A model generated the notes under the pieces. The model was not told where the DNA came from. It did no database searches and saw only the letters and a list, made by a program, of their open reading frames with translations. The translations under genes and the position numbers were made by a program. Of a stretch of DNA of 64,000 nt, positions 1 through 11,512 are shown one piece after another; position 1 is the stretch's first letter; each line of letters opens with the position of its first letter. Source of the stretch: Tipula vernalis (Eukaryota; Arthropoda; Insecta; Diptera; Tipulidae); assembly GCA_958295665.1 (NCBI GenBank), contig OY282558.1:45942389-46006388 (forward strand), read 5' to 3'.

Positions 1-694
1 AATGATGACAAAGGTTTCGCTAGCACATGAAATAGGCCCCTTAATTACCTAGTTAGAAAACCCTAATTTATAAGAATCGTTCGTTTAATAAAAGTTCTGC
101 AAAATTATTTTTTGGAAATCGCACTCAACTCTCAAGGGCCAATATCGGCAATTGCCAACAATGATGACAAAGGTTTCGCTAGCACATGGAATAGGCCCCT
201 TAATTACCTAGTTAAAAAACCCTAATCCATACGGATCGTTCGTTTAGTAAAAGTTCTGCAAAATTAATTTTTGGAAATTGCACTCAACTCCCAAGGGCCA
301 ATATCGGCCATTGCCAACAATGATGACAAAGGTTTGGCTAGCACATAGAATAGGTCCCTCAAATACCTGGTTAGAAAACCCCTAATCCATACGAATCGTT
401 CGTTTAGTAAAAGTTCTGCAAAATTATTTTTTGGAAATCGCACTCAACTCCCAAGGGCCAATATCGGCCATTGCCAACAATGATGACAAAGGTTTGGCTA
501 GCACATGGAATAGGCCCCTTAATTACCTAGTTAGAAAACCCTAATTTATAAGAATCGTTCGTTTAATAAAAGTTCTGCAAAATTATTTTTTGGAAATCGC
601 ACTCAACTCCCAAGGGCCAATATCGGCCATTGCCAACAATGATGACAAAGGTATGGCTAGCACATAGAATAGGTCCCTCAAATACCTAGTTAAA
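1..694. repeat. 159-bp tandem satellite array, truncated by the window edge
   Basis: Direct repeat of a roughly 159-bp unit starting AATGATGACAAAGG, with unit starts near 1, 160, 319, 479 and 638. That gives four full units and a partial fifth, ending at about 694 where an unrelated T-rich stretch begins. Units differ by scattered substitutions (for example GTTTCGCT against GTTTGGCT, and CCCCTTAATTACC against TCCCTCAAATACC). The unit is unrelated to the 181-bp satellite at 41-48 kb. The array runs off the left edge, so its full length is unknown. I see no coding potential. Confidence 0.95.
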
Positions 695-1044
695 AAATGG
701 AGGTGTGGCCAACACACGACTTTGTTTTACGAACAGAGAATTTTGAGAAATTTAATTTTGTTTTTTTTAATTTTTTTTTTTTAATTTTTAAATTTTTAAA
801 TTTTTTTTTTAATTTTTATTTTTTATTTTTATTTGTTTTTAATTTTTGGAAACATTTTGAATTAAGTAGTTTTTTGTAAACCTTATACTTTTTAAGATAT
901 TTGCAAAATAAATTTTATGGACCAAGGGAGTGGCCACTTCCGGTTAGCCGATTTGGAGTTCACTTGGACCTCCCCATTTATCATTAAAGCTTAAATCTGA
1001 AGTTTCAGTACGATTGGTTAAACCATCTGGGCTGTAGAGAGGAC
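695..1044. other. AT-rich spacer with poly-T/ATTT tracts
   Basis: Low-complexity T-rich tracts occupy 740-860. A more complex stretch at 900-1040 (AAGGGAGTGGCCACTTCC onward) leads straight into the 8-bp minisatellite. It resembles the body of a short interspersed element with a simple-repeat tail, but I could not define ends or a family. No gene is visible. Confidence 0.5.
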
Positions 1045-1138
1045 ACAGACAGACTGACAGACTGACAGACTGACAGACTGACAGACTGACAGACTGACAG
1101 ACTGACAGACTGACAGACTGACAGACAGACAGACAGAC
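1045..1138. repeat. 8-bp minisatellite (ACTGACAG)n followed by (ACAG)n
   Basis: About nine to ten perfect copies of ACTGACAG, then a short ACAG run ending near 1138. The open frames across it (Ser/Val/Cys-Gln repeats) are artefacts of the repeat and are not genes. Confidence 0.95.
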
Positions 1139-1306
1139 ACCATTTCGAAACCCACTTTTTTGGACTCAGGGGACCTCAAAACAAATAAATCTCTAAAAAT
1201 CTCAAGGTCCAAAATTTTCATGATTACTATATGTACTTTATTTTACTAGAGTAAGAGAAAGTAAAAATAATAATAAAATATAGGAATGGGTACCTTGTTG
1301 CTGAAG

Positions 1307-1438
1307 GCACAAACACAAAAGTTGCTTACTTCAAACGACTACAACAAATAAACTAATCGATGAATTTGGGTGAAATTTTAACAGCTGACGTTTGACAGAT
1401 CGCAATTTCTAAAAAACAAAAATTTTTTGTGTTTGTGC
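1307..1438. mobile_element. Candidate MITE: 132-bp unit with 14-bp inverted repeats
   Basis: GCACAAACACAAAA at 1307-1320 is the exact reverse complement of TTTTGTGTTTGTGC at 1425-1438. The 100-odd bases between are non-coding. This fits a small non-autonomous DNA element, but no clear target duplication was found next to the arms, so it could be a chance inverted repeat or part of a larger element (the unusual GC-rich stretch 1437-1545 adjoins it). Confidence 0.35.
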
Positions 1439-3177
1439 TGCCATCTAGCGCTAGGTAGCTTCATTTTTAATCCGCTCTCGTAAGCCTCGAGATACCCTCC
1501 AATTACGGGACGAGCGTGCCACTACGTATTGGAGGGGCTCGTTGAAATTTTCAATAAAGTATTTTGGAAAGAAAAAAATATAATAATAATAAATAAAAAT
1601 AAAAAACGTCTATAACCACCGAACGTGAGAAAAATGTTTGAATAATAACTAATGAAATTTTAACAGCCTTGGAATAAAGAAAATAATAATAATTTTCTGT
1701 TAATGTAAAATTTTCCCGAGCAAGTGGTGAGCAACTTACAACGAATTTTTAAAATTTGAAAAACAAAATAGAAAGAATATTTTACTTTAAGTATGCAATT
1801 GATAATTTGTGTTTGAAAACAAATAAATTCTGAACTATTCAAAAATGTATGATAAAAAATGAATAAAATTTTTTGTTTTTGTATAAAAAGAACACTTAGC
1901 TTTTGTTCTCGTCGTTACTGCTACCGCTGCTGCTGTAGATGATGGTTTCTTTTGTTTCTTAGTTCTCGTTACTGTATGGTCGTTGTCGCTGTATTGAATT
2001 ACCGTTCCTGTTAGTTTATTTAATTATTCCCAATGAAATTATGGTGATGTTTCCGTTATGCCGAAATGCCAAAATATTTTGAAAATCGCAATGTATTTGT
2101 ATAACCACCATGTATATGGTATCATCTGCGAGTAGGTTATCACCCTGTGTGAACTGTATCACACTGTACACTCCTTCATGTTCTAATCACTGTGCTTGAT
2201 TGTTCTAGTGAATTGCTCGCCGCCCGAAAAATATAAAAGGCACACCACGAAGAAAACGAAAAAAAAAATTGTTTTAGTATGACGGGGATAAATACGTTCC
2301 CAATGAAAAATTTGATTTTTAAAATGAATAATAAGGTACGTACCGCTTTACCTGGTACAAACTTTTATGTACCAGGCATCCACAATTTTACCGCGTCGCT
2401 TAATTCTGTGTGGGTGTGTATGTCTATTTATTTGTTTATTTTGTGTCTATTTATAGTTTATTTTTATTTACCGTTTACCGGTAATCAAAATATCCAGTAA
2501 ATCAGAAACTATAAGTCGAACAACCGCTAATTGATTATAGAGACCGACGGGTTTGGCTAAAGTATATACACTTAATGAAGAAAACAAGAAATAGTTTTCA
2601 GTTGCGGTTAGATATTTTTCTAAGAAGAAAGGTTCAACAATTTCTTCTTGATTTTTATGAACATCAAAATGATATTTCGCAAGATGCTTAGTAGCAAAGC
2701 AGATGAGTAATTGCTCCCTTTTTCAAATTAAATTAACCTTCTGCAAGAGAAATTCAATCTGTTGTCAATCACAATTAAACTTTTCCAATCAAATACAGCC
2801 TTTTCTAATCAAATCTTGATCTGTAAAAGGTTTAATTTGTTTGGCTAAATGCTTAATTTGATTTGTAAAAGGGGTAAACTTGAAGTGCAAAATGTATATT
2901 CCAATTTACAAATAAATGAACCCAGCAAACACTAAAATCTGTTTGGTGTCGAAGGCTTTTATTTCAAACAAATTTAGCAAAATTTTCTTCTAACTCTAAA
3001 TATGTATTAGAATCTAAATCAGATTACGAGTAATTATGTTATATGTCTATTGGACTTAGCACTTCCATGTTTATGTAGTATGTCTATGATCTATTTATTA
3101 GATGGTGATATATCAATGATAGTGGAGGGAACTCTGGGGGATGGAATAAAACCTCGTGTATCAAGTATTACGGTATA
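1439..3177. other. Gene-poor interval with possible regulatory sequence
   Basis: No convincing gene. 1437-1545 is locally GC-richer (GCCATCTAGCGCTAGG, CCTCCAATTACGGGACG). 1905-2000 holds degenerate CTGCTGCTG/GTCGTTGTCGCTG triplets. A possible TATA promoter and exon start lies at 2229-2335. The rest, 2520-3177, is AT-rich and featureless up to the copia target site. Confidence 0.5.
2229..2335 (+). promoter_or_regulatory. Possible TATA-box promoter with short first coding exon
   Basis: AATATAAAAGG at about 2230 is a good TATA box. It is followed some 45 bp later by an ATG (2279) opening a 19-codon frame, MTGINTFPMKNLIFKMNNK, which ends in a textbook splice donor AAG|GTACGTA at 2335/2336. The combination could be the 5' end of a small host gene, an alternative tutl 5' exon, or part of an unrecognised LTR. 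The peptide is not recognised and no downstream exon can be assigned, so this is weak inference from signals only. Confidence 0.2.
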
Positions 3178-3182
3178 CTAAT

Positions 3183-3401
3183 TGTTGGATACCTTTTAAA
3201 ACCAGGTTGTGTAATATTTTCTATTTGATATTTATTATTATTATAATTATTATAATTATAGAATGATGTGCACACACGTTTCTTGTCATTCCACTTTAAA
3301 AAAAAATAGTAGGATAAATAGAAGATTCAATTCACCCTATTGGTGAACATCATAACTAATTAATGTTTTGATAGTGCGATATTTTTATTTCTATCTTGAC
3401 A
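3183..3401 (-). repeat. copia 3' LTR
   Basis: 219 bp, bounded by TGTTGGATA and CTTGACA. Directly outside is CTAAT (3178-3182), the target-site duplication. It matches the other LTR except for about five substitutions. It includes a (TTA/ATTATA)-rich stretch and the motif GATGTGCACACACG. Confidence 0.95.
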
Positions 3402-3411
3402 CTCCCACTAA
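3402..3411 (-). promoter_or_regulatory. copia polypurine tract
   Basis: The minus strand reads TTAGTGGGAG directly next to the 3' LTR, the position where plus-strand DNA synthesis is primed. The purine run is short but correctly placed. Confidence 0.6.
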
Positions 3412-3469
3412 ATGAGTAACTATCAAAAATCGCAACAAGTAAAAAAAAACTAATTCACTTAATATTTTC

Positions 3470-5899
3470 TTATTCATTTGCTTTGATGAATAATGAACGT
3501 CGTAGATTTTTAAATCGTTCCGGTAGTAATGGTTTGGTGAGTATGTCAGCAAGTTGCTCTTCAGTGCATTTGTACTGAATGTTAATTTCATCATTTTCTA
3601 GTTTTTCTCGAATGAAATGATATCGCACATCTATGTGCTTTGTCCTCTTATGAAATTCAGCATTATGAATGAGACGTATAGCACTTTGGTTGTCCACAAA
3701 TATTACTGACGGTTCAGTCACAGGATTATCGATATCCTGTAGTAATTGGCGTAACCAAATAACTTCTTTTGTAGCTTCTGATGCTGCCATGTATTCGGAT
3801 TCAGTTGTGGAAAGCGCTACCGTACGTTGTCGTTTACTTGACCATGTAATTGGTCCATTGTTGATGGTAAAGATGTAGCCTGTAGTTGATCGTCGAGTAT
3901 CCAGATCGTTCGCAAAGTCTGAATCAGAATATCCAACTAAGTCTACGGATGTGCTTTGAGTACGTTTGTATAAAATCCCGTGATCCGATGTTCCAATGAG
4001 GTATTTAATTATTCTCTTTACAGTATTCCAATGTGAGTTCGTATGTTTATTCAAAAATCTGCTCACGACTCCCACTGCATATGAAATGTCTGGCCGACTT
4101 ACTGTTGCTGCAAATATTAATGAGCCAACAGCCTCGCGATACGGAACTGCGATCTCCCCTTTTTCGCTGTCATCACTTGAACTCAAATGTGCATGTGAAT
4201 CGGCTGGAACACTTATGGGTTTTGCTGTGTCATGATTGAATCTTTTGATGATGTTTTTAATATAGCTCGTTTGGTGAATAAATATCGTTCGTTCTAAACG
4301 GTTTCTTTCAATCTGCATGCCAACAAAGCAGTCCGGATGATCAAATTTAATTTCGAATGAATCCTTTAAATGATTCAGTACAACATGCAATGCTTCTCCT
4401 GTTTCTGCAATCACCAAGCCATCATCGACGTATAGTGCCAATAGCACTTTTTCGTTTTTGTTGAAGTATCCTCTGTATACACATTTGTCCGCATTGCTTT
4501 GGACAAATCCGAATTCATTCAAAAAGTTATGAAACTTTTTATTCCAACAGTAGGATGCCTGTTTTAATCCGTATAGTGATTTGGAAAGTTTGCACACTTT
4601 GTTTGCTTCAATTTCAAATCCTTTTGGTGGCTTGATGTAAATTTCCTCTTGAAGGTCACCATATAAAAATGCAGTTTTAATGTCAAATTGCATTATTTCA
4701 AAATCGTTTTGTGCTGCCATGGCGAGCAACAATCTTATCGAATCAAATCGAATGGTTGGCGCGAATGTCTCATTATAATCAACGCCCTCTTTCTGAGCAA
4801 ATCCTTTTGCACATAATCGAGATTTATATCTAGATATTTCTCCATTTGGATGGTGTTTGAGTCTAAATACCCATCTAGATCCTATTGTACGCTTACCAGA
4901 CGGTAATGTAACAATACTCCAAGTGTTGTTCTTTTCTAATGCCTCCAATTCCTCATTGATAGATTTGGACCACTGTTCTGCTTCTGGACTGGCCATAGCT
5001 TCTTCATATGTTTGAGGAATTTTAATCTCAACCATATTTAGGTCATATCGTGCAGGTGGCTTAATATTTCTGCGATCACGTAATGCATGTGAATTGTGAT
5101 CACTTGGCTTAAAATGTTCAATTTGACTTTTAATCAATTCACCTTCCATGTTTACTTCGTTTTGCAGGTTAATTTCTTCAGCCTCATCGATGTCAGGAAT
5201 AACTTCATTGTTTTCTGAGTCGATTTCAGATATTTTTATTTGAACAGTATTTTGTCTTGGGAAGACCACAGATGCTGTTTCATTAAATATCACGTTTCTT
5301 GATATTTTAATCCTTCTCGTTTCTGTGTCGTAAAGACGATAGTTTTTGGAATTTCCATCATATCCAACAAACATTAATTTCTTACTTTTAGGTGCCAGTT
5401 TGTTTCGTAGTTCTTTCGGCACATGCATATATGCATCACAACCAAAAGTCTTGATGTGATCAAATTCAGCCTTTTTGCCGGTCCATTTCTCATATGGTGA
5501 GGAATTCGGTGACTGCGTATTTGGGGTTCTGTTTAGAATGTAAACAGCGGTGTTAACGGCTTCTGCCCATAAATAAGTTGGCAGATCCTTTGTGTATAAC
5601 ATGGAACGAGCACATTCAACAATGGTTCGCATGTCCCTTTCTGCTTTTCCATTTTGCTCTGGGGTATATGGAGCAGTTGTTTCTAGAATGATACCGGTTT
5701 TCTTTAGGTACTCATTGAAATCTCTGTTGCAATATTCTTTGACATTATCGATGTGTAGAACTTTGAGATGTTCGCCAAACTTATTTTTCACCAAGTTGAC
5801 GAATTCCTTAAAACAGGTCAATGCATCTGATTTGTGTTTTATGTAAAATATAACACGATATCCAGAACAATCATCTTTGAATAAGGAATAGGTCCACAA
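3470..5899 (-). pseudogene. copia integrase core, reverse transcriptase and RNase H
   Basis: An uninterrupted 809-codon frame. The integrase core has its second Asp in VLHIDN (residue 51) and Glu in GKAERDM (87). The RT palm has FDIKTAFLYGD (from about 405) and LYVDDGLV (489-496). RNase H has GYSDSDFA, STTESEY and the terminal HIDVRYHFIRE. The first residues shown are not the true start: the polyprotein enters from the upstream frame, with roughly 15 residues of the integrase missing at the junction. The RT and RNase H active sites look intact, in keeping with a young copy. Confidence 0.93.
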
Positions 5900-7059
5900 A
5901 TGTCACTATGAATAAACTCTCCTGGTTTTGTTTCTCGATTTACCTTTGTCTTAAATGGTAACTTATGCTGTTTACCATATGTACATGCCTCACAAAAGAA
6001 ATTTTTAATGTTGGAGACGTCAATGTTTTTGATTGATCCACTTGTCACTAATCCCAGTAGTGTTTTGTTACTTATGTGACCAAGTCTCTCATGCCACATC
6101 TTTAAATTATCTACAGCATTTGAATGGGCAGTATTAGCTTCCGAGTTGATCATTGTTCGAAAGTGTAGTGTGTAGAGATTATTAGGTTCCTTTATTGCAG
6201 TTGCAACTAATTTTGAATCGTTAAAAATTTCTGCGGTGCTGCCTGACTTGATTATTTTCATACCTTTTGAGGTAATGACGCCTTCCGAAAATAAATTTTT
6301 CTTCAGTCCCGGAATAAATAGTACGTTGGTTATTGTGGAATCATGCCAAGTTCCGGATAACAGCTTTTGAACGTTGACAGTTCCTTTTCCTTTCACCATT
6401 AGCTCTTGGTTATTTCCAAGTTTGACGGTCGTGTCGTCTTTAATTTCCTCAAATGTGTGGAAGTATTCCAATTTATGAGTCATATGGGCGGATGCACCAC
6501 TATCCATGATCCAGAATTCATTATCGTCAAATGTATTTAACATTGTATTATTGATATCGATCGTAAATGCTGAAACATTTGACTGGGTATTTTTCTCCTT
6601 ACTTTCTGATGATTTTTCATTTCGTAATTTCTTTGGAGCTCGACAGACACTGGCAAAATGCCCCTTTTTCTGGCAATTGTAGCAGGTTACATTAGGCCGC
6701 TTACCCTTATTGTATTTCGGATGGTGTGAATTTGTATTTGGCTTACTCGACCCTCGGGTGGAAACTGATAATGCAGTTTCTGTATCTTCGTATGATGTCA
6801 GGCTCGCCTCTTCATCTAATAATCTTGCTGTGAGATTCGGTATGGTTTGCTTTGTTTCATCCATTGATAACCATGCTTGCCTCAAACTTCTATATTTGGT
6901 TGGAAAACTTCCTAATATTTTTGTCATTATTGCAATGTCACTTAAGTTTTCACCTGTATCCTTTATTTGTTTTGCAAGATATTCAACTTTCGCAATGTGT
7001 TGCGAGATCGAATCATTTAAATCCATTTTATATTGATGAAACCTTTCGTGTACCAGCAT
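5839..7059 (-). pseudogene. copia Gag zinc knuckle, protease and integrase amino-terminal part
   Basis: 406 codons continuing Gag after the stop. In order: capsid end; CCHC zinc knuckle CYNCQKKGHFASVC (about residues 126-139); aspartic protease motif WIMDSGAS (183-190); integrase HHCC zinc-binding domain with GHIS and CEAC (about 320-360); and the first integrase aspartate in HSDICGP near the end. The frame then runs off into unrelated residues because of a lesion at about 5880-5900. The downstream part resumes in another frame, overlapping by about 60 bp. Confidence 0.93.
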
Positions 7060-7077
7060 CTTATTTGTCTCACTTTT

Positions 7078-7404
7078 TTACTCATATATTGAATTCAATT
7101 TGGTGAAAATTTCGTTCGATGATTCACAGTTTTCAATGAGCGTGATTTGGTGCAAATTCATTGCGGAAGTTAATGTGAACATTGCTATTGCATCTTGTTT
7201 TATCCAGTTTTGACGCTCATTTGCTTTGTCAATTTCGGGCATTACTTTAACGCCATTTGCAATATCATGCAATCCTTTTGCTTTGAGTGCACAAGTCATT
7301 TGAAATTTCCATTGCCTGTAGTTTCGTCCATCAAATTTCGTGATGCTCATAACATCAATTTTGTCATCAGCCATTATAACGTTCAATAATATTTTTAACT
7401 TCAC
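7078..7404 (-). pseudogene. copia Gag amino-terminal part, ended by an internal stop
   Basis: 108 codons from ATG (7404) beginning MADDKIDVMS; residues such as FDGRNYRQWK are typical of the copia capsid/UBN2 region. The TAA at 7078-7080 is followed, in the same frame, by the rest of Gag (next ATG at 7059), so a single point change has split the protein. The capsid would otherwise package element RNA. The start is chosen as the first ATG downstream of the PBS. Confidence 0.88.
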
Positions 7405-7535
7405 AAAAAATTATTATATATGTCGCGAACTTTATGCGATCATAAAAGATGGCTGCCAATTTATTTTCGATGGAGAAATTATTAATTACGAATTTAATTA
7501 CACTGTTTATCGCTTATGATTTGTTACTGGCGATA

Positions 7536-7550
7536 CCTGGGCCCATAACC
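7536..7550 (-). promoter_or_regulatory. copia primer-binding site (initiator tRNA-Met half type)
   Basis: Immediately inside the 5' LTR the minus strand reads GGTTATGGGCCCAGG. Copia elements of flies are known to prime from an internal fragment of initiator tRNA-Met, and this matches that class of PBS rather than a tRNA 3' end ending TGG... Confidence 0.75.
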
Positions 7551-7769
7551 TGTTGGATACTATTTAAAACCAGGTTGTGTAATATTTTCTATTTGATATT
7601 TATTATTATTATAATTATTATAATTATAGAATGATGTGCACACACGTTTCTTGTCATTCCACTTTAAAAAAAAATAGTACGATAAATAGAAGATTCAATC
7701 CACCCTATTGGTCAACATCATAACTAATTAATGTTTTGATAGTGCGATATTTTTATTTCTATCTTGACA
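7551..7769 (-). repeat. copia 5' LTR
   Basis: 219 bp and the upstream LTR for the minus-strand element, so it would hold the promoter. It is followed by the second CTAAT (7770-7774). Visible differences from the other LTR are ACT-ATT against ACC-TTT near its start, and single changes near AGTACG, CAATCCACC and TGGTCAAC. Confidence 0.95.
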
Positions 7770-7774
7770 CTAAT

Positions 7775-10700
7775 AAAGTATATATGTTAAATCTTAATAT
7801 AATTGTATTTCTTTAATATGTGGATAAGACATCCACAACAAATTACTCGGAATTTTTTCAACTTCAGCAACCGTGAAGAAATTGTTAGGTCTATCTTAAG
7901 AAAATATTTAATAGCAACAGGAACGATTTCTTTCTCTCTAAAAATTATATAGACCACCTAGTCTATCTAAAATTGACTATCTAGACCTAAAATTATATAG
8001 ACCACCTAGTCTATCTAAAATTGACTATCTGGTTTCCTTATTTCCAAGCTTTCTATTGCTTTGTGGCGAATCAATAACACTTACTGGAATCAAGAGAAGT
8101 AATGTGGTTTAAATTTAGGGTAGAGGCAATAAGCAGAACTAGGCTAAAAATTCTGTGGTTAAGAAAAATAACCAAAGGATATTTTTCAAAGTTAAATTGG
8201 AAGCAATCTTGTAAAGTAAATTTTTTATTGCGAAAGAAGTCCCTTTATAATGGATGTACGCGTTGTTACATTTAGGTTCACTGATTTACAAAACAATAAA
8301 ATAATTTTATTAAATTAAAATTAATAAATTACAAATAACATTTTACTTCAAATAATTAATTACCAAAAAAAAAAAAAAAAAAAAAATTTCATTAAAACAA
8401 AGAAATGTTTTATTGATTTGTTGCTAAAAACTTAAAAACACGTAAATGCATCATCATTGAAATGTTTTTGTTACAAAAGAATTCGCGAGACAAATATCCC
8501 CATTTTGCTGTTTTTTTTTATTTTTATTTTTATTATCATTTTCAGCGCCACTTATTTATAAATTAAATGTATTTATAATTTTATTATACAACAAAAATTT
8601 TCCTATCCATTTTCCAATTGAAAAAAAAAAAAAAAAAAAAAAAAAAATGTAAATTGTGTTTAGTTAGTAATATGGTAATTAAAATAGTTGTTGGATATTA
8701 CAACAAAAAAAAAAAAAATCCTTGAAAATCTAATTTATCCAATTTTATATTGTGTTCGTTTTTGTTGTTTGGAGTGGAAATGTGGAAAAAAATGTATGTA
8801 CACTATTTATATATTACCGGTGTAATTATAATAATTTGAACGACCTCACAGGATAATATTTATTTGTTTGTTCTTGTACGTGTTGTGTATATCCTGAAGG
8901 TGATGTGTTGTATGTAAAATCACGCGATTTCAAAATTTATTTTTAAATATCAAGGTGATATCCTTGCAATCGATTTATGAATATGTTTTGCATAACCTTG
9001 CACCTAATTTCCTTTTTAGTGTTGTTAGGACTAATTTTGGTTCTATATGTATATTATAATTAAATGGATTTATACTATATTAGGTGTGTGTGTGTGTGTG
9101 TTTGTGTGCATATTTGATTTTAATCTTGTTTACACACACACACACACAAACTCTTTTATACCGTATACATATTTCAGTTCTCTTTGGAGGTTAAAATTTT
9201 CATGATTTTCTTTCGTAAAATATTAATGATAAAACATTCGATATAAGTTTGTATTTTTCGTTATGTTTTACTACACAGTGTGTCCTGAAATTTTATGTTC
9301 AGGATATTTGGTGCGCATACTCGGGATTTATTTTTTTTTTGGTTGGATATGTTCGATTTCGTATTTTTGGGTGACGTCGTTATCCACTGACATATTATTA
9401 TTATACAAAACACAACACACACACACACACACACACACAGAAGAGTATATGTGGTGTGCACGAACCAAAAAAAAAAATAAATAAAGGATAATCAGCATCG
9501 CATCGACAATTTTCGTATTCGTCCGTTTTTCCATTTTTTCCTTTTTTTTATTTTATTGTGTGTGCTTTTTACTTTACATTTTATATTACCGTACTGTGTG
9601 TTAGGCTCGAACCAAGTATATACATCTAAAATAACAGGGGATTCTCTAGGTTCGATGATTTTTTATTCGGTATGTTCCACCCAGTTTCCAGGCATCATTC
9701 GAACAAAAAATATTTAAATTAAATTCACAATAAGTTATAAAATAATATTTTTGCCGACACTCTAAATAAAAACTAGAGGAAAATTAAAAAAAAAGTTTAT
9801 AATTTTATTTTAATTAATTTTCCAGTGTGGAAAATTGCAAAAATTGTTGTGTGTGTGTGCTTTTGGGGGAATAAAAAAAAAAAAAAATTATTTTTTGTAT
9901 TTTCTATTTTTAGTTCAATTTGAAAAGTGTGTGTGCATGTATGTGAAAACTTGTGAGAAAATAAAAAAAATGAAAAGTTTTAGTTAAAAAAAAAAAAAAA
10001 AAAAAAAAAAAGTTGGAAAATTAGAGAAGAATAAAAAAGTTTAATTATAAAAAGAAAAAAAATTTTTATAAATTAAGAAAAATATTTTGTTTGGACCATC
10101 CCAGACCACGCCCGAATAAAAACGGAAAAATCTTTAGATTTTTGTTTTTTTTTTTTGTTCTGGTGTTTATTTATAATTCACACACACAGTGCGAGTTTTT
10201 TATTTTTGTTCGAAAGTTTTCCATTTTTGATTTTTGGTGTGTGAAAATTTAATTATTTTTTTGCTAAATTAAAAAATAATTTGTATATAAAATGTTTTGG
10301 AAAAACAGGTAATTTATTGTAGTTTGTATTTTTATTTTTTTTGTATATGGTGGTATAAAAGTTAAAACAGAGAATACAAGAAGAAAATGGGAAAAAATAA
10401 TAAAGTAAATAAAATGTCAACATTTCATTTTTTTGTTTGTTGTTGTTGTTGCTATTTTACTTTCTTTGTGTTCTGTGTTTACAATGTCGACATTAATTGC
10501 AACACTAATGTTGCACCTGTTTTCTGTCTCCGGTCGCATGTTGTGGTGTTGTATATAACGATAAAATATTACCCGCACGGAGTACTTCTACTATGGTTGG
10601 GAATTTTTATTTTTTTTTTTATTACATTGTACTGTGTGCAAGGGATATAAGGTTGTTTGTTTTAGACTTTGTTCGTTCATTCGTTCGTCTTAAATGTTTG

Positions 10701-11512
10701 AATAAGTTTTGTGTGTGCTTTATGTAATATATGTGTGTGCCAATGTTTATTATATATGTAAGTGTGTGTGTGTGGGAAGAAATCGATTGTGGATTTTCTC
10801 GTGCTGTTTATGTATAAAGGAAATTTAAATATGGATAAAAATAACCGCTTAATGTCCTCGTGACGAATATGTACACCTCAGCACTTTATATATGTACAAA
10901 CAAAAGTTTATTATTTATGTACACATATAAATAATAAAAACTGAATCAATAACAATATGTATAACTAAGACCTACCATAACCAAATAATATACATGGTAT
11001 ATGACCAATGTAAATGAAACCCAATTAATATTTGCTTTTGGCATTATGTTGATTTTTTGGGTGTCCATGAAATTTATTATAATCAAATATATTTTGGTAA
11101 TTTGAGATATCGACATCATCCATAATATGGTTTCACACACATTATACAGCTTTGTATATACGTAGATGTATAAATATTGCGGCAATTTTTTTTTTTTGTT
11201 GTTTTTATTAGATACCTTGGGATTACTTTACACACTTGTACTTTCTTATGTACATATACAATTTGCAAGAAAAACCCTTATTATAATTTCCTTTTTTCTT
11301 GTGTTTTGTTTTATTTAACTTTACTTGGCAACCGCAGCAAAAATGTTAAACAAAAATGAATTTAAAAAGGTTTAGAGAACTGTCTCTAATTGTTGTGTGC
11401 CTTTGTGAATAATATTGAATTTAATGTTATCGTAGAGGTCATATTAAATAAATTATACCTGTGTGTACCTGCATTTGAACTAATACCTGAACTTTTTTTT
11501 TTTTTTAAATAG
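7775..11512. other. Host flank or 5' intron of tutl: microsatellites, no recognised gene
   Basis: AT-rich unique-looking DNA with long A/T homopolymers (8366-8386, 8621-8647, 9986-10011). It also holds a (GT)n run at 9083-9100, (CA)n at 9132-9148 and another (CA)n at about 9411-9439. Two duplicated 30-mers at 7947-8030 (TATATAGACCACCTAGTCTA) form a short direct repeat. The 10.1-10.3 kb stretch ends in AAACAG|GTAATTT, which could be a 5'-UTR exon donor of tutl, but nothing proves it. No transposon coding was seen. Confidence 0.5.

Larger units (their letters stand above)
3183..7769 (-). mobile_element. Ty1/copia LTR retrotransposon, nearly full length
   Basis: A 4,587-bp element on the minus strand. 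Two 219-bp LTRs start TG and end CA on the + strand, with target duplication CTAAT at 3178-3182 and 7770-7774. The domain order is gag, zinc knuckle, protease, integrase, reverse transcriptase, RNase H; integrase before RT is diagnostic of copia. The PBS and polypurine tract are both in place. By eye the LTRs differ at about 5 of 219 sites, so the insertion is fairly young. It is probably inactive: one in-frame stop lies near the end of the gag amino-terminal part, and a frameshift/deletion sits in the integrase near 5880. It lies upstream of and antisense to the tutl exons. Confidence 0.96.

Noticed and set aside
1018..1221. Ser/Val/Cys-rich frame on the minus strand
   Set aside because: It is the translation of the ACTGACAG minisatellite.
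10387..10650. 87-codon frame MGKNNKVNKMSTFHFF
   Set aside because: Phe/Cys/Tyr-rich composition follows from T-rich DNA, and no domain or signal supports a gene.
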